This document shows, piece by piece, positions 1 to 11,900 of a stretch of 64,000 nt of DNA (position 1 is the first letter of the stretch; each line of letters begins with the position of its first letter). Under the pieces are notes generated by a model that was not told the origin of the DNA, did not search any database, and worked only from the letters and a program-made list of their open reading frames with translations. The translations under genes and the position numbers were made by a program. The stretch comes from Ectocarpus siliculosus (lineage: Eukaryota; Sar; Phaeophyceae; Ectocarpales; Ectocarpaceae): positions 3,201,344 to 3,265,343 of the forward strand of contig FN649736.1 of NCBI GenBank assembly GCA_000310025.1, read 5' to 3'.

Positions 1-1
1 G

Positions 2-2431
2 TACTATGAAGTCCCAGCCATGAGAATGCTGCTGGATTTCGTGGTGTATGTTGGCATGGTCGCTGCGCTCAGCTATTTCGTTCTCTTCCATAGCACGACC
101 GGAAGTGATCCGGGGTTGGACGGCATCGCCGACCACAGGTTCAGCCTCTCCGAAGGCGCATGTGCGCTGATATTCATCACGGTGAGCACCTTCCAAACGT
201 ATGGTGGCCATGACAGCTTTCAAAATGGTGCTGTGCTTTCTCTTTCTCGTCCACTTTGTACGGGCGCACCCGGCTACTTGAATTTTGGCGATCGATCTGT
301 ATTGAACACGGTTAGTGTGCGATACACCGCGCAGCAAGGTTTTAGTTGCACCGCTTAGGCGAGCTCCCTCTACAGCAGTCCCTGGAACACACAAGTGTGT
401 AAATCCCCCACCTCCTTATCGCGCCAAACGCGTTTGTTTCGTTTCTCAGGCTGGAGCATACCGAGAGGGGCGCGAGATGAAGAGGGGCATTCGTGCATAC
501 TTCAAGGACCAGTGGAACGTTCTGGACGCGCTAGGCATGTTGTTCTTGTTCGTCGGCTTGGTCATCAGATGGGACGACTGGACCAGTACTTGGGGGCCAG
601 CATTCTACGCCCTGAGTGCCCCGCTGGTGGTTGCCCGCGTCCTTTTCTTCGCCCAGATCCTCCAGTTCCAAGGACCGATGGTCCAGGTATTTGCTTAAAA
701 CCCGTTGAAGCATTGGTGGGACCAGTAGATTGATTTGTTGTGCCGATGAAAGTACGACACATCACGACCCATTTTCTTCGTTTTTTTCCACTTCTCTGTG
801 ATACAGATTCGCTGAGCCTGTTGTGCTGGAAGAATGGCAAGGATTCTTGTAGCTCTGCTACGCAGTTTGTGTTTTAGACTGGTACCCCAATAGTTTTTTG
901 TCGATCTGTTGAAGGCAACCCACCGGACTGACTGATTTGGCAAAAACCAGGGCCAAGGTAAACTAACAACCTCTTGCCGCCCAACTCACGCCGTACCCGC
1001 CCCCGTGCACAGGTGATATTCCGCATGACGGCGACACTCTTGCAGTTTGGTGCGGTCATGTTGGTCGTTATGATCGGTTTCACCATGGCGCTTCACGTTA
1101 TCTTCCGCGATGTAGAGGACTTTGGTGACACCTTGCTTGGCCTTTTCAAGGCCATGCTTGGCGAGACTGGATTCTTCGACGAGTTCTCCGGCGGACGATA
1201 CGACCCTGTGGCCACGATCCTGGTTGTCGTGTATCTGTTCATCGTCACGGTTATGCTCCTCAACCTCCTGATTGCCATATTGAGCACTGAGCACGCCCAG
1301 GTACAGGAAAATACTGGCGGGGCGTTCAAGGTGTCGAAGGCACGCATTATTGCTCATTACCGGACGGTTGTCGACAATGACGTTCTCCCTGCCCCCTTCA
1401 ATTTAGTTCAGCTGCTTCTATCGCTGGGGGTGATCGCAATGACGTTTCCGTACTGTTTTCTCCTGGAGGCGAAGAGAGAACAAAGTGAGACAGAACGCCC
1501 TGCGATTGATGAGCATGGCCGCCTATTCTGGGGAAATGTGTGGGAAGGCGCGAGACAACGACACAGAGGGGCTCGGCGAGCCTTTGGACAGCTCGTGTGG
1601 TGGCTCGTGCTAGGTCCTGTAGCTGTTGCTGGAGGGGCGATACTGTGGGGTCTCTCGGGGTTCTTCTACGCTCAGTACGCGTGGCACTCGTGGCTTTCGA
1701 CTACGGATGAACAGGATTGTTTTTTTGGTTTTCTCCTGGAAAGCGACGAGGAGCCCGACGCGGAGGACATGTCCAAGGAGGTTGTAATGTTCGGCAGTTG
1801 CGGCTCGCCGCTATGGCGAATGCTTCAGGGTCTAGGCATCGTGTTTAGATTCCTTCTTGAGTGGATCGGAGTTGTACTCGCCTGGTTCCTGACATTCTTG
1901 TTGTGCATTCTGGGTGCTCCGTGCTGTCTTTTTTTGCGATGGTTGGTTTTGCCTGGTACGGAGTTTTTCTCTTGGTGCTGGAAGCTAGCTGCATGTCGGT
2001 CCACCCAGGATCCTGACGAGGACGAAGAATCCCCAAAGCGTTTAAGTACGCCCACGATAGAGAGCATGCTGAAGAAGGGCCGTAGTGGGGTAGGCGCGGA
2101 AAAGCTGCTTGAATTCCTCGAAGACCCTATGAACGACAAGGATGTTCGGCAAGACGAGAAGGAGAAGAAGACCACGGTGGAACACATCAAGCTTCTCCGG
2201 GACCGCCTAGAAAAGACCACGGTGGAACACACCAAGATTCTCCGGGACCGCCTAGAAAAGACAACCGATAAGCAGCTTCAGGAGTTGCGCAAGAACGTGG
2301 CGTCGAAGGAGGAACTGGAGGAGTTGCGCAACCATGTGGCCTCCAAAGTGCAAGACATGCAGGGCGGTTTGGAGAAGATACTAGCTTTGGTGCAGGAACT
2401 GAAAAGTACTACAATCAGCTGTGGTATATGA
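2..2431 (+). CDS. TRP-like cation channel, 3' part (5' end outside window)
   Basis: Three exons join in phase: 2-181 (open to the window edge), 450-686 and 1013-2431. Introns are GTGAGC..CAG and GTATTT..CAG. The product is the C-terminal half of a TRP/polycystin-type six-helix channel in a membrane. Exon 1 carries one helix, exon 2 carries DQWNVLDALG plus a helix, and exon 3 has the pore segment LFKAMLGETGFFDEF followed by the S6-like helix with MLLNLLIAILS, the strongest family signature. Unusually, at least three more hydrophobic stretches follow S6 (about nt 1400-1470, 1590-1680 and 1840-1960). The tail is a charged coiled coil with a 15-residue unit duplicated exactly at DNA scale (2168-2212 and 2213-2257, three substitutions or fewer). 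Stop TGA at 2429-2431. Ion selectivity and stimulus cannot be read from sequence. The channel fold is well supported; the subfamily is not. Confidence 0.75.
2168..2257 (+). repeat. Tandem 45-bp repeat in coiled-coil coding sequence
   Basis: Two head-to-tail 45-nt units encode near-identical 15-residue heptad-like segments (core TTVEH..LRDRLEK). The frame is preserved, so the coiled coil is lengthened rather than broken. A third, more diverged copy follows. Confidence 0.8.
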
Positions 2432-3139
2432 AGAAAGTTCTATGGGGGTGTCTTGTGTGTTGCGTGACAAGTCTCTCTGAGCGCCGCAGGTGGGGCGACT
2501 GGCTTGGTGTGTGGACACGACGGAGGCCGGCAGTTTGACCTACGCTACTTTGTCAAACTAGTTTCCATGTATCACGTTTGGGCAGAGTGTGGGATGCATC
2601 GTTTGCCGTACTCCTTACGCATTTCTGGCACGTAGATCACGTGACTAGCATGTCTCGCGGGTAGGCAAGGAGTTCCGCCGTGGTCGTGATTCTAGAGGGG
2701 GAAGCTAAGGCGCCCGATGGCGTGGGTTTGAATAAGCTTGAAGATATCACTGGGGGGGCAAGAGCTAGAGTCTATTCGATGAAGGTCGACGGCTACCTCT
2801 AGCGATTCGGAGACGCTAGTGTTAAGAAGCACGATAACACTAGACCACCAGCCAGCGCTGGCCAAACGTGGTCATTATGCTTCTTGACAAAAGTTAATAC
2901 GCGGGGTTCGAATCTCCCCTGGAGCATTTATCGTTCGAGGAGTATATCGAGGATTTTAGTATTTGCGCCCGATATATGGGAATAGAAGGTCTGACGAGAC
3001 TTCGCAAAATATCCGATGAACCTCTTGTACCGATGGAATTCTCCGGGAAAGACAGCGCTGATCACAGACATGGCAACCCCGGGGGGGCGTGTTTGTGGCT
3101 TGAAAGAAGGTTGGACGGACTCGGGTATAATCTTTTGTG

Positions 3140-3200
3140 GAGAAGCACGATGACCACGAGACCACTAGTCAGCCGTGGTCTAGTGCTCATCGTGCTTCTC
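3140..3200. repeat. Hairpin (small inverted repeat)
   Basis: Arms of about 28 nt (GAGAAGCACGATGACC... and its near reverse complement ...TCATCGTGCTTCTC) pair with about four mismatches around a short loop. A related, weaker hairpin starting TTAAGAAGCACGATAA lies at 2821-2887, so these may be copies of one small non-autonomous element. Confidence 0.6.
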
Positions 3201-3723
3201 AACAAACCGGTATCGCGATCTGTAAAACCCGGTTTGGGGTGCGCTTACGCCCCCTCGAGCTCACGTCCGGCTCCTTCTCCTTCTCCTCATCCCTCCCCCC
3301 CCCCCCCCTTCCTGCTCGTCCTCGTCCTCTTCCCTACCTTTCCCCTCCCCCTCCCGGTCCTCCTCCTCCTTTTCCTCCTCTTCCTCCTTTTCCCTCTCGT
3401 CTAGCCTAGTACCTCGTGCTGGGCGCGGTGAGCACGCACGAGCGCTAGGGAGCACGTAGCCCCGTTTATCCATCGGAGTGTGTATGGCGTGTGGGGGGTG
3501 ACTTTGTACCCTCCCCCCAAAAAACTCTCCAAAAATTAAGAACTTGGGTACCTACTTTTGGAGGTGGTATTGGCGGGGACACAGGTGTGGCGACGCGGTG
3601 TAGACTATGAAGTAGTGGTACTCTGCGGTCGTTGTTTGGGTCTAATTTTTTGTCGTTAAATGTTGCTGTTCGTTGTGGTGTCCACTTCTTTCGTTTCGGC
3701 AATATGACTCGTGTTTGAATGTG

Positions 3724-4077
3724 ATGACTGTGCCAGTCGGTGGTCCCTGGATCGATTCCCCAGTTGCAACGTTGCCAGTGATGATGTTTGTGGCAATTGG
3801 ATTCATTGGACAGCTCGTGATAATCGCATTGCTGATTACATTCGCAGGGTGCATCCAGACGATTAAGGGTTACCACCGGACACCCGTTGGTCGGCCACAA
3901 AGAATATATCCACCTACTGTAGGGAATAAAACACGTGGGGACGACAACAACAGCGCTAGCAGGGCCACCCTCAGCCTAGGCCCAGGACAGAGCCATGAAC
4001 TCGAGAGAAAAGCAAAAGGGGACTCTCTCGGCAAGATCTGTTTCAGCAATGGCGAAAGTGGCTCTACCTTACGTTAA
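3724..4077 (+). CDS. Possible small single-pass membrane protein (hypothetical)
   Basis: An ATG-initiated ORF of 117 codons. Residues about 17-45 form one long hydrophobic segment followed by a basic, Ser/Gly-rich tail. I do not recognise a family and see no adjoining exons. It could be chance in a low-complexity spacer; membrane location would be its only predictable property. Confidence 0.2.
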   Translation: MTVPVGGPWIDSPVATLPVMMFVAIGFIGQLVIIALLITFAGCIQTIKGYHRTPVGRPQRIYPPTVGNKTRGDDNNSASRATLSLGPGQSHELERKAKGDSLGKICFSNGESGSTLR

Positions 4078-5308
4078 GGGCCATACAGACGTTAGCCTGT
4101 GGCCTAGAGCAACGGGAACGCTCTGAACCCTCGGTGATGCGCTAGGTAAAAAAGAACTGTCAATACTTCCAGTCTTGCTCAGAGGTAGGGGCCAGGACAA
4201 AAACACGAGATCCCGAGACCTTGACGCGAAGGCCGCAGGAGTTCTAGCGGCGAGCGATTGTTAACGAACGAAGAGCGTGAGCCTCATGACTAACGGAGAA
4301 ACTGTGTTTGGGTGATTGCGTGCTCTCGTTCGTCGACGGGAGTGAAAAATAGCACCTTGATGAGATAGTCTACTTGTACGCGTTGTGAACGATACAAAAT
4401 CTCCCGATTGTATTGACAGTAAATCATGACCGGCAAAGGGATCGACGCAGTCACCCTGACCGTAGGTTCCTCAAGAAGTTACCTTGCTGCAATAACACCG
4501 TTACACCCCAAAAAGGCTAAAAAAATCCGGTCGAGGATCATGCGATGACATTACGAGCTACATATAACAACATCAGTCCGTGAATCGGTTGCTTTCATAT
4601 TTGGAGACGTTGGTGGCTCTGAAAAACGTGAATAGTACTGGTATCGACGAGAAGGATATTCGACAACGAATAACGAACGGGAAGGCAAAAATAGACGAGC
4701 AACAATCACCAGACGATGGCAACATCAAAAACCACCACTATTTACCACCACAACAACGACAACAACAACTTGGACCCGTTACCAAGAGCAACGACAACAA
4801 CATCAGCCAAGGTGGGTGGATCAAAATACGTGAAATAGCATTCCCCCTAGATCCTCGTCCTGGGCCAGCGTCACGTCCGGAGGGATGGCCGTCTCCCGCT
4901 CCTCGAAGAAATCCGTTGGCACGAAGAATTCCTCCGGTTTGCGGAATTGACCTCCTCCTTCCTGTTTCAGGCGTGCTTCTAGCCCTGGTTTTTTGGGAAA
5001 GACGTTGGTAGGGTGGCGGTGTTGGGGCCGTTAGATGGGCGGGATGTCGGGCTGTCATCGTGGTGTTCAACTCCAATACGTCCGATACTTTCAGCGGCGT
5101 TTCTACATCCAGTGTCACGTCGAGGCGGATGTCTGGAAGCAGCTAGTCCTGGGACAAACCGGGCTGTGATCTACCCGTGATCGCAGCACCCGTGCCATAT
5201 GCGTACAGCAAGCGCTGCTGTTTCGATACAAGCTTGTTTAACAGCGGCTCTTCGTCAACCGTTCTCATTCCCCCTGACTCTCCTGCTACCCCCCCCCCCC
5301 CCCCCCCC

Positions 5309-5408
5309 NNNNNNNNNNNNNNNNNNNNNNNNNNNNNNNNNNNNNNNNNNNNNNNNNNNNNNNNNNNNNNNNNNNNNNNNNNNNNNNNNNNNNNNNNNNN
5401 NNNNNNNN
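5309..5408. other. Assembly gap (100 N) with poor flanking sequence
   Basis: Exactly 100 N follow a C homopolymer. The 200 nt after it are dense in runs of G, C, T and A, typical of low-quality Sanger read ends. Frames across 5280-5620 should not be trusted. Confidence 0.95.
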
Positions 5409-5760
5409 GGAACAACCGGGGGGGGGTTTTCCCCGGGTTGCCGCCCCCCGTCCCTATGGGTTCCACAAAGGGGGGTTTTTTGGAACCAGGTTTTTTAAAA
5501 GGGGGTTTTTGTTAACCCTTTTCTTTTCCCCCGGATTCCCTGGTACCCCCCCCCCCTTTTCCCCCCGGAAAACATTTTTTTTCTTTTTCCCCCCCCCCCC
5601 CCCCCGCCTCTCTCCACGTTTCCCTCCCCCTGCCGTGCCTCTTAAACGTGCCGACGTACCTGGTTTCCTCCATCTGCCCCTTATCGTTGTGCTCGCCAAT
5701 GGCCAAACCGGCGTGATTTCATGCACTCCCAACACACCCGTGTGGTGTCTACGGTATAAT

Positions 5761-8700
5761 CTAGCACGTCACTGTTCTATTCTCGCGGCCGCGCTTTGAT
5801 TCCACACGTTCCGAGGCGCCCACTCTGATGCCGGAGCTTTTCCGCTCTATGTGGTGCTGCTGACTTGAAAAACCTAGGCGCGCTGAAAAACAAGTACACA
5901 CCAACACTCTTTGTGCGCACGGGAGTAACACCGACTGGACCAAGCCGCCACCTTCTATTTCGGCGCCGAGGAGGTCGAGCCCGTACGCAAGCCACGACGG
6001 CGGAGCCCTCCGTCCGAACGCCCACTCCCGGCACCGCACCAAGGCTTCGTACGCGCCCGCCTCCTCCGCTTGGGAAACCTGGCCGTTTCGGAACGTCCGC
6101 ACCAGCTCCTCTGGGTCGGGAAGGAGCACGACGATGGCCTTCGCGGTCGCCGTTATTACCTGGCGATGGATGGATCGATGGATGGGCGGGTGGATGGACG
6201 CAAAGTTTGGTAGGTAAGGCAGAAATGAAAAGCAGAGACACAGAGAGGAAAACTGAGATGGTGGTGGTGGTGGCACCAAGAGGAACGACAGAGCGGCGGT
6301 GGAGGGCGGTGAGCGGTCTATGAAATATCACTCAATAGGCTCTGTGTTGCAGCTGCTGGATATAAATTTCCCGACATATCAAAACTGTGAAAGCGACGGC
6401 GGCGACGACCACGACGACAACAAGCACATGCATGCCTCGCTGTGTTCCGAGTCGAAGATGAGCTCCGCCAGCTCCTTGAGCCCCCCCGCCCTCTTCATGG
6501 CGAGGGCGTTGGTCGGGTGCTGCATCAGGATCGCCACGCAGCTGGCCGCTTGCCCCGCCGCGGTCCCTTCCTCCTCAGCGGCCGCCGCCGCCGCCGCCGC
6601 TGCCGAGCGGGACGATGACATGGTACTTGTCTGCTTGCTCGATCCTCCTGCTAATGGGTTCAGACGATTGGGTGCGCTCCTCGGTATGTGGCGTCGTTTC
6701 GTCACCATGGTAACCCAGGGAGGAAGGGGGTTCTGGGGAATCTTGAATTTATTTCTGTAGATTTTTTCTTTCAGTCTCTGTGGGTGCTACATTACTGTGT
6801 GGGTACTGCATATGGCTTGCTCTCGTGGCCGCGCCTTGTCGTCAAGCCCATGAAAGACGGAGCCCACTCTGTAGTTTACCGGGGCAACAAGAGATCCGGC
6901 TTTTTGCTGCCCACCTGCATGCATCAAAGAAGCCATCGAAACCTGCGCTCGCTTCATCATATCTCTTTGGTTTCGTTCGTATGCCGTGAAGACACCGTTA
7001 CCGAGGCGGCCAGAGTTCGAGGCGACATGTTCCGGCTTGGACGAACCTACCAAATGCTACAGGGCAGTCTTGGCCAATACTTTGCTGGACTTCAAGCAGA
7101 GTGCTTCAGCTCGACACACTGAAGCCAGTGCTGTTCCGTGTGACAAAATCCAAGGAAAACGTCGAGGGGAGAAGGTGGGACACTACAAAAAAGTCCCAAT
7201 GTTGCCTTTCTCCTTCGTGACCTCCGCTGGCGCGTCAAACTAAACACCGAATGGTTTAGGCTGGCGCCTTCACAGCGTCTCGAAAAAGGCGCGTGATCCT
7301 CTCTAGGCAATACCAGCACCGGAAAGATGCCACCGGAAAGAAGATGCGTATCCTTTTTTCGCATGTCGTGTGGGTGGGGCGGCACTCACCGTCGTCTTCT
7401 GCGACGCCCCACGCCGCGGCGAGCTCGAGCAGTATCGACACCGCGTCCAAGCTCGCACACCGCGTTTTGTTCGCCTGGTTCTTGAGCGTCAGCGAACAGA
7501 GGGCCCGTGCGGCGGATCGCACTACCCTGGGATCGTGCACACGAGGAGAAAGGGTATATAGATATAGACATGTTTACTGGAGACTTTCGGGTACAGCCAA
7601 TTATGACATATTCCTTACCTTCGAAATGCAACCTTCCATAGTCTGTCGGGATAACTTGGGGGATGCGACAGGGGGGCGGTTTGACGCACGCCAACTACGT
7701 ACGCACTGCAGCTGTGGTTTTCCGGAAAGGATGATATCTTTCACCTGGCGCTCTGGCAGTGCTTGCACACTGACAGTGCGAGCTCCACGCTGTCCCCCGC
7801 GCCGACATGGGCCTGGTTGAGGGGGTTGTTGGCCAGGTTGGCGAGGCAGATGAATGCCTATAGAGAAGAGTTGAAGTGGGAGAAAGGGAGAAGGAAGGGG
7901 GCGGGGCGGGTGGGCGAAGCACCGGCGTGTTTGTTATCTTCGGTATCTACTGTTGGTCACGCACGCTTCTTCCGGATGGAGGAAAAGCAAGACCTGCACT
8001 CTCTAGTCATACAGTATAGAGGTGTAGTGAGAAAATCCTTTTTTTGGCTCTTCGTCAAGAGCTCGTGAGACGGTTCGAATACACCGTCGGATACTGTAAT
8101 AATGCTCTAACAGGCCAAAATGCCGTAATAACGTCAATTTCAGTGCAATATCGGTCATGTTTCGTCGTTTATTTTCATTTTTGTCCCCCCGCAGTACGCG
8201 TTTCAGGTGTAGCGCGCCTTTGTGCCTTAGCCATGATCCCCGGCTTGCAGTTAGACCCGAGCTGATTAAAAAGAACAGCAGCAGCCATCACCGCCGCCAT
8301 GGCCGCCAAAAACGGTGCCCAATACCCACGCCGATCCCCCTACCACTAAGCAGCGACACTGATGTGTACCCAGCTCACCGCCTCTATGACGTCGCTATGC
8401 CTCGTCTTGTCAGAGTCCCTGATCAGGTCGCAGGCTGCCTTGTCCGCCCCTGCCTCCAACAAACGCAGCGCCGCAAACTGGTTAAGGTAGGCCATGTTGG
8501 CCAGGGCCAGGCAGGCCTATCCATTCCCCCGATCGAGCAGCGGGCACGGTGAGCCGGTTTGGGCGGCGGCATACCCCGGGAGGTTTTCAGCGGCAAAAGC
8601 GGTGGCGTAGGTTATCGATTCGAAGGTGAGCGGGAGATGCGAAGGGAAAAAGAAGGACGAGCGTATCGGAAGGAAACCGTCGGAGCATTGTCTCTAAGGG

Positions 8701-8875
8701 CTGAGAAACAAAGACACGAGTCGTATCGTGCGTCTACTAAATATTCCACTGCAACGACGCCGGCTATCCTTCTTTGACGTTCAACATGTAAACTCCACAA
8801 CACGTAGTATTAAATGTATCATTTAGAGACCAAGCGACACACAAGTCCCCTCCTCCCTCTCCCTGTTCAGATTTT

Positions 8876-8922
<47 letters not shown>

Positions 8923-11900
8923 CACCGTTGGCGTGGTTCTCAACGGGTTTTTAGAGTGATATTATGGCTTGCGAGGCGTACGTTCTAAAACAAATGACCC
9001 CATTCCGGGGACCTCGTTCTTTTCCGGCTGTTACTGGCGTATTTTCATTGGTCAGCCGGTTGGCGCGTACGGTGCTATTGAAAGAAACACACACAAACAC
9101 ACACACACACACACAACAACACACACACACACCACTGCCCGCGGATGGGACTAAATTGTTCCCTTCACCTGAACCAGCACCACCTCGTTGTCTAGGGCGT
9201 CCATTATTGTGATGGTCGGGAGAGTTGCGCCGCACTCCTCCACGAGGCCTCGATTCGCGTCGCTTCGGTACGTCACGTTCACGAGCGCGGTAAGGGCTTG
9301 TCCGATCACCTGGAAAGTTGGCGATGTTGTGGGCGTTGCATGCTGTGGGTTGATACTAGTAGTGCTGTGGTGGACGTTCTTGTTCACGATTTTCTGGGCG
9401 TAGGATTAAGTGTCTTTCAAGCTTCGGAGGATGATTCATTCATACAAGCATCATCATCATCAACAACAACAACCACCATCAACACCATCGCCACCACCGC
9501 AACAGCACAGACAACGACATCAACGACGATCAAAACCACAGCCACCAACACCCATCAACACCAACACCACAACAACGGAAAGATCAGAACCTGTTCGGTG
9601 ACGTGGTCCTCCCTTCTGAACCCCTCGAGTAGGCGCACCATGGCCGCGACGCCGCCCTTGGCCGCAATAATGGCTCTGTTCGGTGGGTAACGACTCAACT
9701 GAGCGATTGAAATGCACGCCTGACAAATCGAGGCGAGCAACAGGAGGAACAACAACATGGTGAATGGTGGGGTGAGCCATGTGTTGTACTGAAAACTGAA
9801 GGGAGGGGGGGGCGGATTTTGAACGGGTGGCCGGGCAACGGTGCCAGCGAAATAATACCAGCACACAAGCAGCAGTGAGCTCTTCTAAGCAACGTGTAGG
9901 ATGCGTCTATCTGGGAGACATTTGTGGTTCGCAAACTCTGCGCCACGTGCTATGCCCTACGCAACTAGTAGTGTCCATGCGTCGCAACACCGCACAACAC
10001 GCCGTGCATTCTGCCCTCGAAACCGCCGGAGCTTCCACTTTTCTATTAAACTCTGTAAGTTACTGCATCCAGGCGGAGATATGTCACTTACGAATGGGTA
10101 TTGGGAACAGGTTTTCCAAACACCGTGTGGATTTCATGAGAGACACGCTGGAACAGACCTAGCTGCTTCACGCGGAAAACGATACGTACCCAGTGACGCT
10201 TATTGAATACCACACCAACAGTCGAACAACCACCTGAAAAACCCTTGCTCAAGAGCTACTAACAAGTCAGTTTCCTACAACAAAAAACTTCGGCGGGGGG
10301 GGGGATCTCATAGTCGTGCATGCCGTAGTAGTTAGACCATTGACCTCGCATCCCAACAAAGCCGGGACGGAGCACGCCGGGTTCTCACCGGACCAGGCTC
10401 TCACATCACCAAGCGCGAAGCGCCGTGAGGTATTCGGCGAGTCGCATGAAGGGTGCGCTGCATCCTGCTAAGGGTGTTCGGCATCTTGTGTTTACTTCCT
10501 TGCGTACGGATGACAGCTGTGTATAACTTAATTTATTTTCTGATGCTTTCACTTCCAGAGAGAGTTGTAAGCTCTGTGAAACTGCCTCGAAGGTGCGACT
10601 ATCCCCTTTGCGCGGAGTGAGGGTTCTCGACCCTGCACAACATAATCTACTAGACCAACCATTCATGGTTACCGCAAAAGAAAAAAACAAAGGCAAAAAA
10701 AAAAGCGGTAACCTGGTTGCCGAGCTCACGAAGTGAATCAGCTTGTTTTACAAAATCGCTACCAAGCGACGAAAACCCAACCCCGATGGCAAACACCGGG
10801 GGCGGCGGCTTGTTTTACAACGTCGTTGCCAAGCGACGAAAACCCACCCCCGATGGCGAACATCGAAGGACGGGGGGGGGGGGGGGGGGGGGACTCTTAT
10901 TCTTGCATGCCGTAGTCGTTTGACCATTGACCTCGCATCCCTACAAAGCCGGGACGGAGCACGCCGGGTTCTCACCGGACCAGGCTCTCACATCACCAAG
11001 CGCGAAGCGCCGTGAGGTATTTGGCGAGTTGCATGAAGGGTGGGCTGCATCCTGCTAAGGGTGTTCGGCATCTTGTGCTTACTTCCTTGCGTACGGATGA
11101 CAGCTACGAATGACTTAATTTATTTTCTGGTGCTTTCACTTCCAGAGACAGTTGTAAGCACTGTGTAACTGCCTCTAGGAAGCTTGACCATTTTAACACA
11201 ACGTGGTGCGATCATCCCCCGTTGCGCGGAGTGAGGTTTCTCGACCCCGCACAACATGATCTACTCGACCACCATTATGGTTACCGCCAAAAAAAAAAAA
11301 ACGAGGGTAAAAAAAAAAAAACGGGAACCTGGTTGCCGAGTTCACGAAGTGAATTGGCTTCTTTTACAACGTCGTTGCCAAGCGACGAAAACCCAACCCC
11401 GATGGCAAACACCGAGTGGGGGGCTTGTTTTACAACGTCGTTGCCAAGCGACGAAAACCCAAACCCCGATGGCAAACACCGGGGGGGGGGGCATCTCGGC
11501 TATTCCTGACTAACCTGCACGAGGACCGCCGGCGACTGGCTGGTGAAGCACAAGAGCACCAGGGGGGGTATCCCCCCTGCCAGCCCCAGAGCGCGCTGGC
11601 ACGCCTCGTGGTGCGCCATCTGTGACAGGGCCAGGACTGCCGGTCCCGTCACCTTGTGTTTTTTTTTTCGTGTTTCGGACGAGCAACAGGGGTACAGGAT
11701 GATTTGAGTTTGTAACAAGAATTACCTTTGATGATGATGCTGCTGCTGCTGCTGCTGCTATTGTTGTTGTTGCTGTTGTTGTTGGCGGTGATGTCCTTGC
11801 CTGGGTCTCACGGTGCTCCTCATTGGCTGTTAGCGACACAGCCAGAACCACCACCCCGCCGACGTTTCCCTCGTGGTCGCACTCGACCCTTTGAGAGGGT

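Larger units (their letters stand above)
2432..5308. other. Spacer between TRP-like gene and assembly gap
   Basis: No gene could be supported. It holds two related hairpins (about 2821-2887 and 3140-3200), a polypyrimidine tract (3280-3400), and an ORF from ATG 3724 to 4077 with one strong hydrophobic helix (about residues 17-45) but no recognisable family. A second open frame at 4580-5011 lacks an ATG near its start. At 2896 there is a GGTTCGAATC sequence resembling a tRNA T-loop, without a matching acceptor stem. Confidence 0.5.

Noticed and set aside
2860-2930. tRNA gene suggested by GGTTCGAATC
   Set aside because: No matching 5' acceptor strand, A box or anticodon arm could be found and the T-stem has a mismatch.
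5409-5735. Overlapping Gly/Pro/Phe-rich frames after the first gap
   Set aside because: They arise from homopolymer-rich low-quality sequence.
6688-7122. Plus-strand ORF in the armadillo gene
   Set aside because: It lies in an intron antisense to the gene and shows no domain; the minus-strand exons on both sides join in phase.
8881-9132. CT and CA repeats as possible CRISPR-like arrays
   Set aside because: They are simple dinucleotide microsatellites without spacers.
10750-11470. Sequence resembling a lacZ-alpha fragment (ACAACGTCGTT...AAAACCC), suggesting vector
   Set aside because: The match is short and breaks after about 12 nt. The word belongs to a 62-nt unit repeated four times within a larger repeat.
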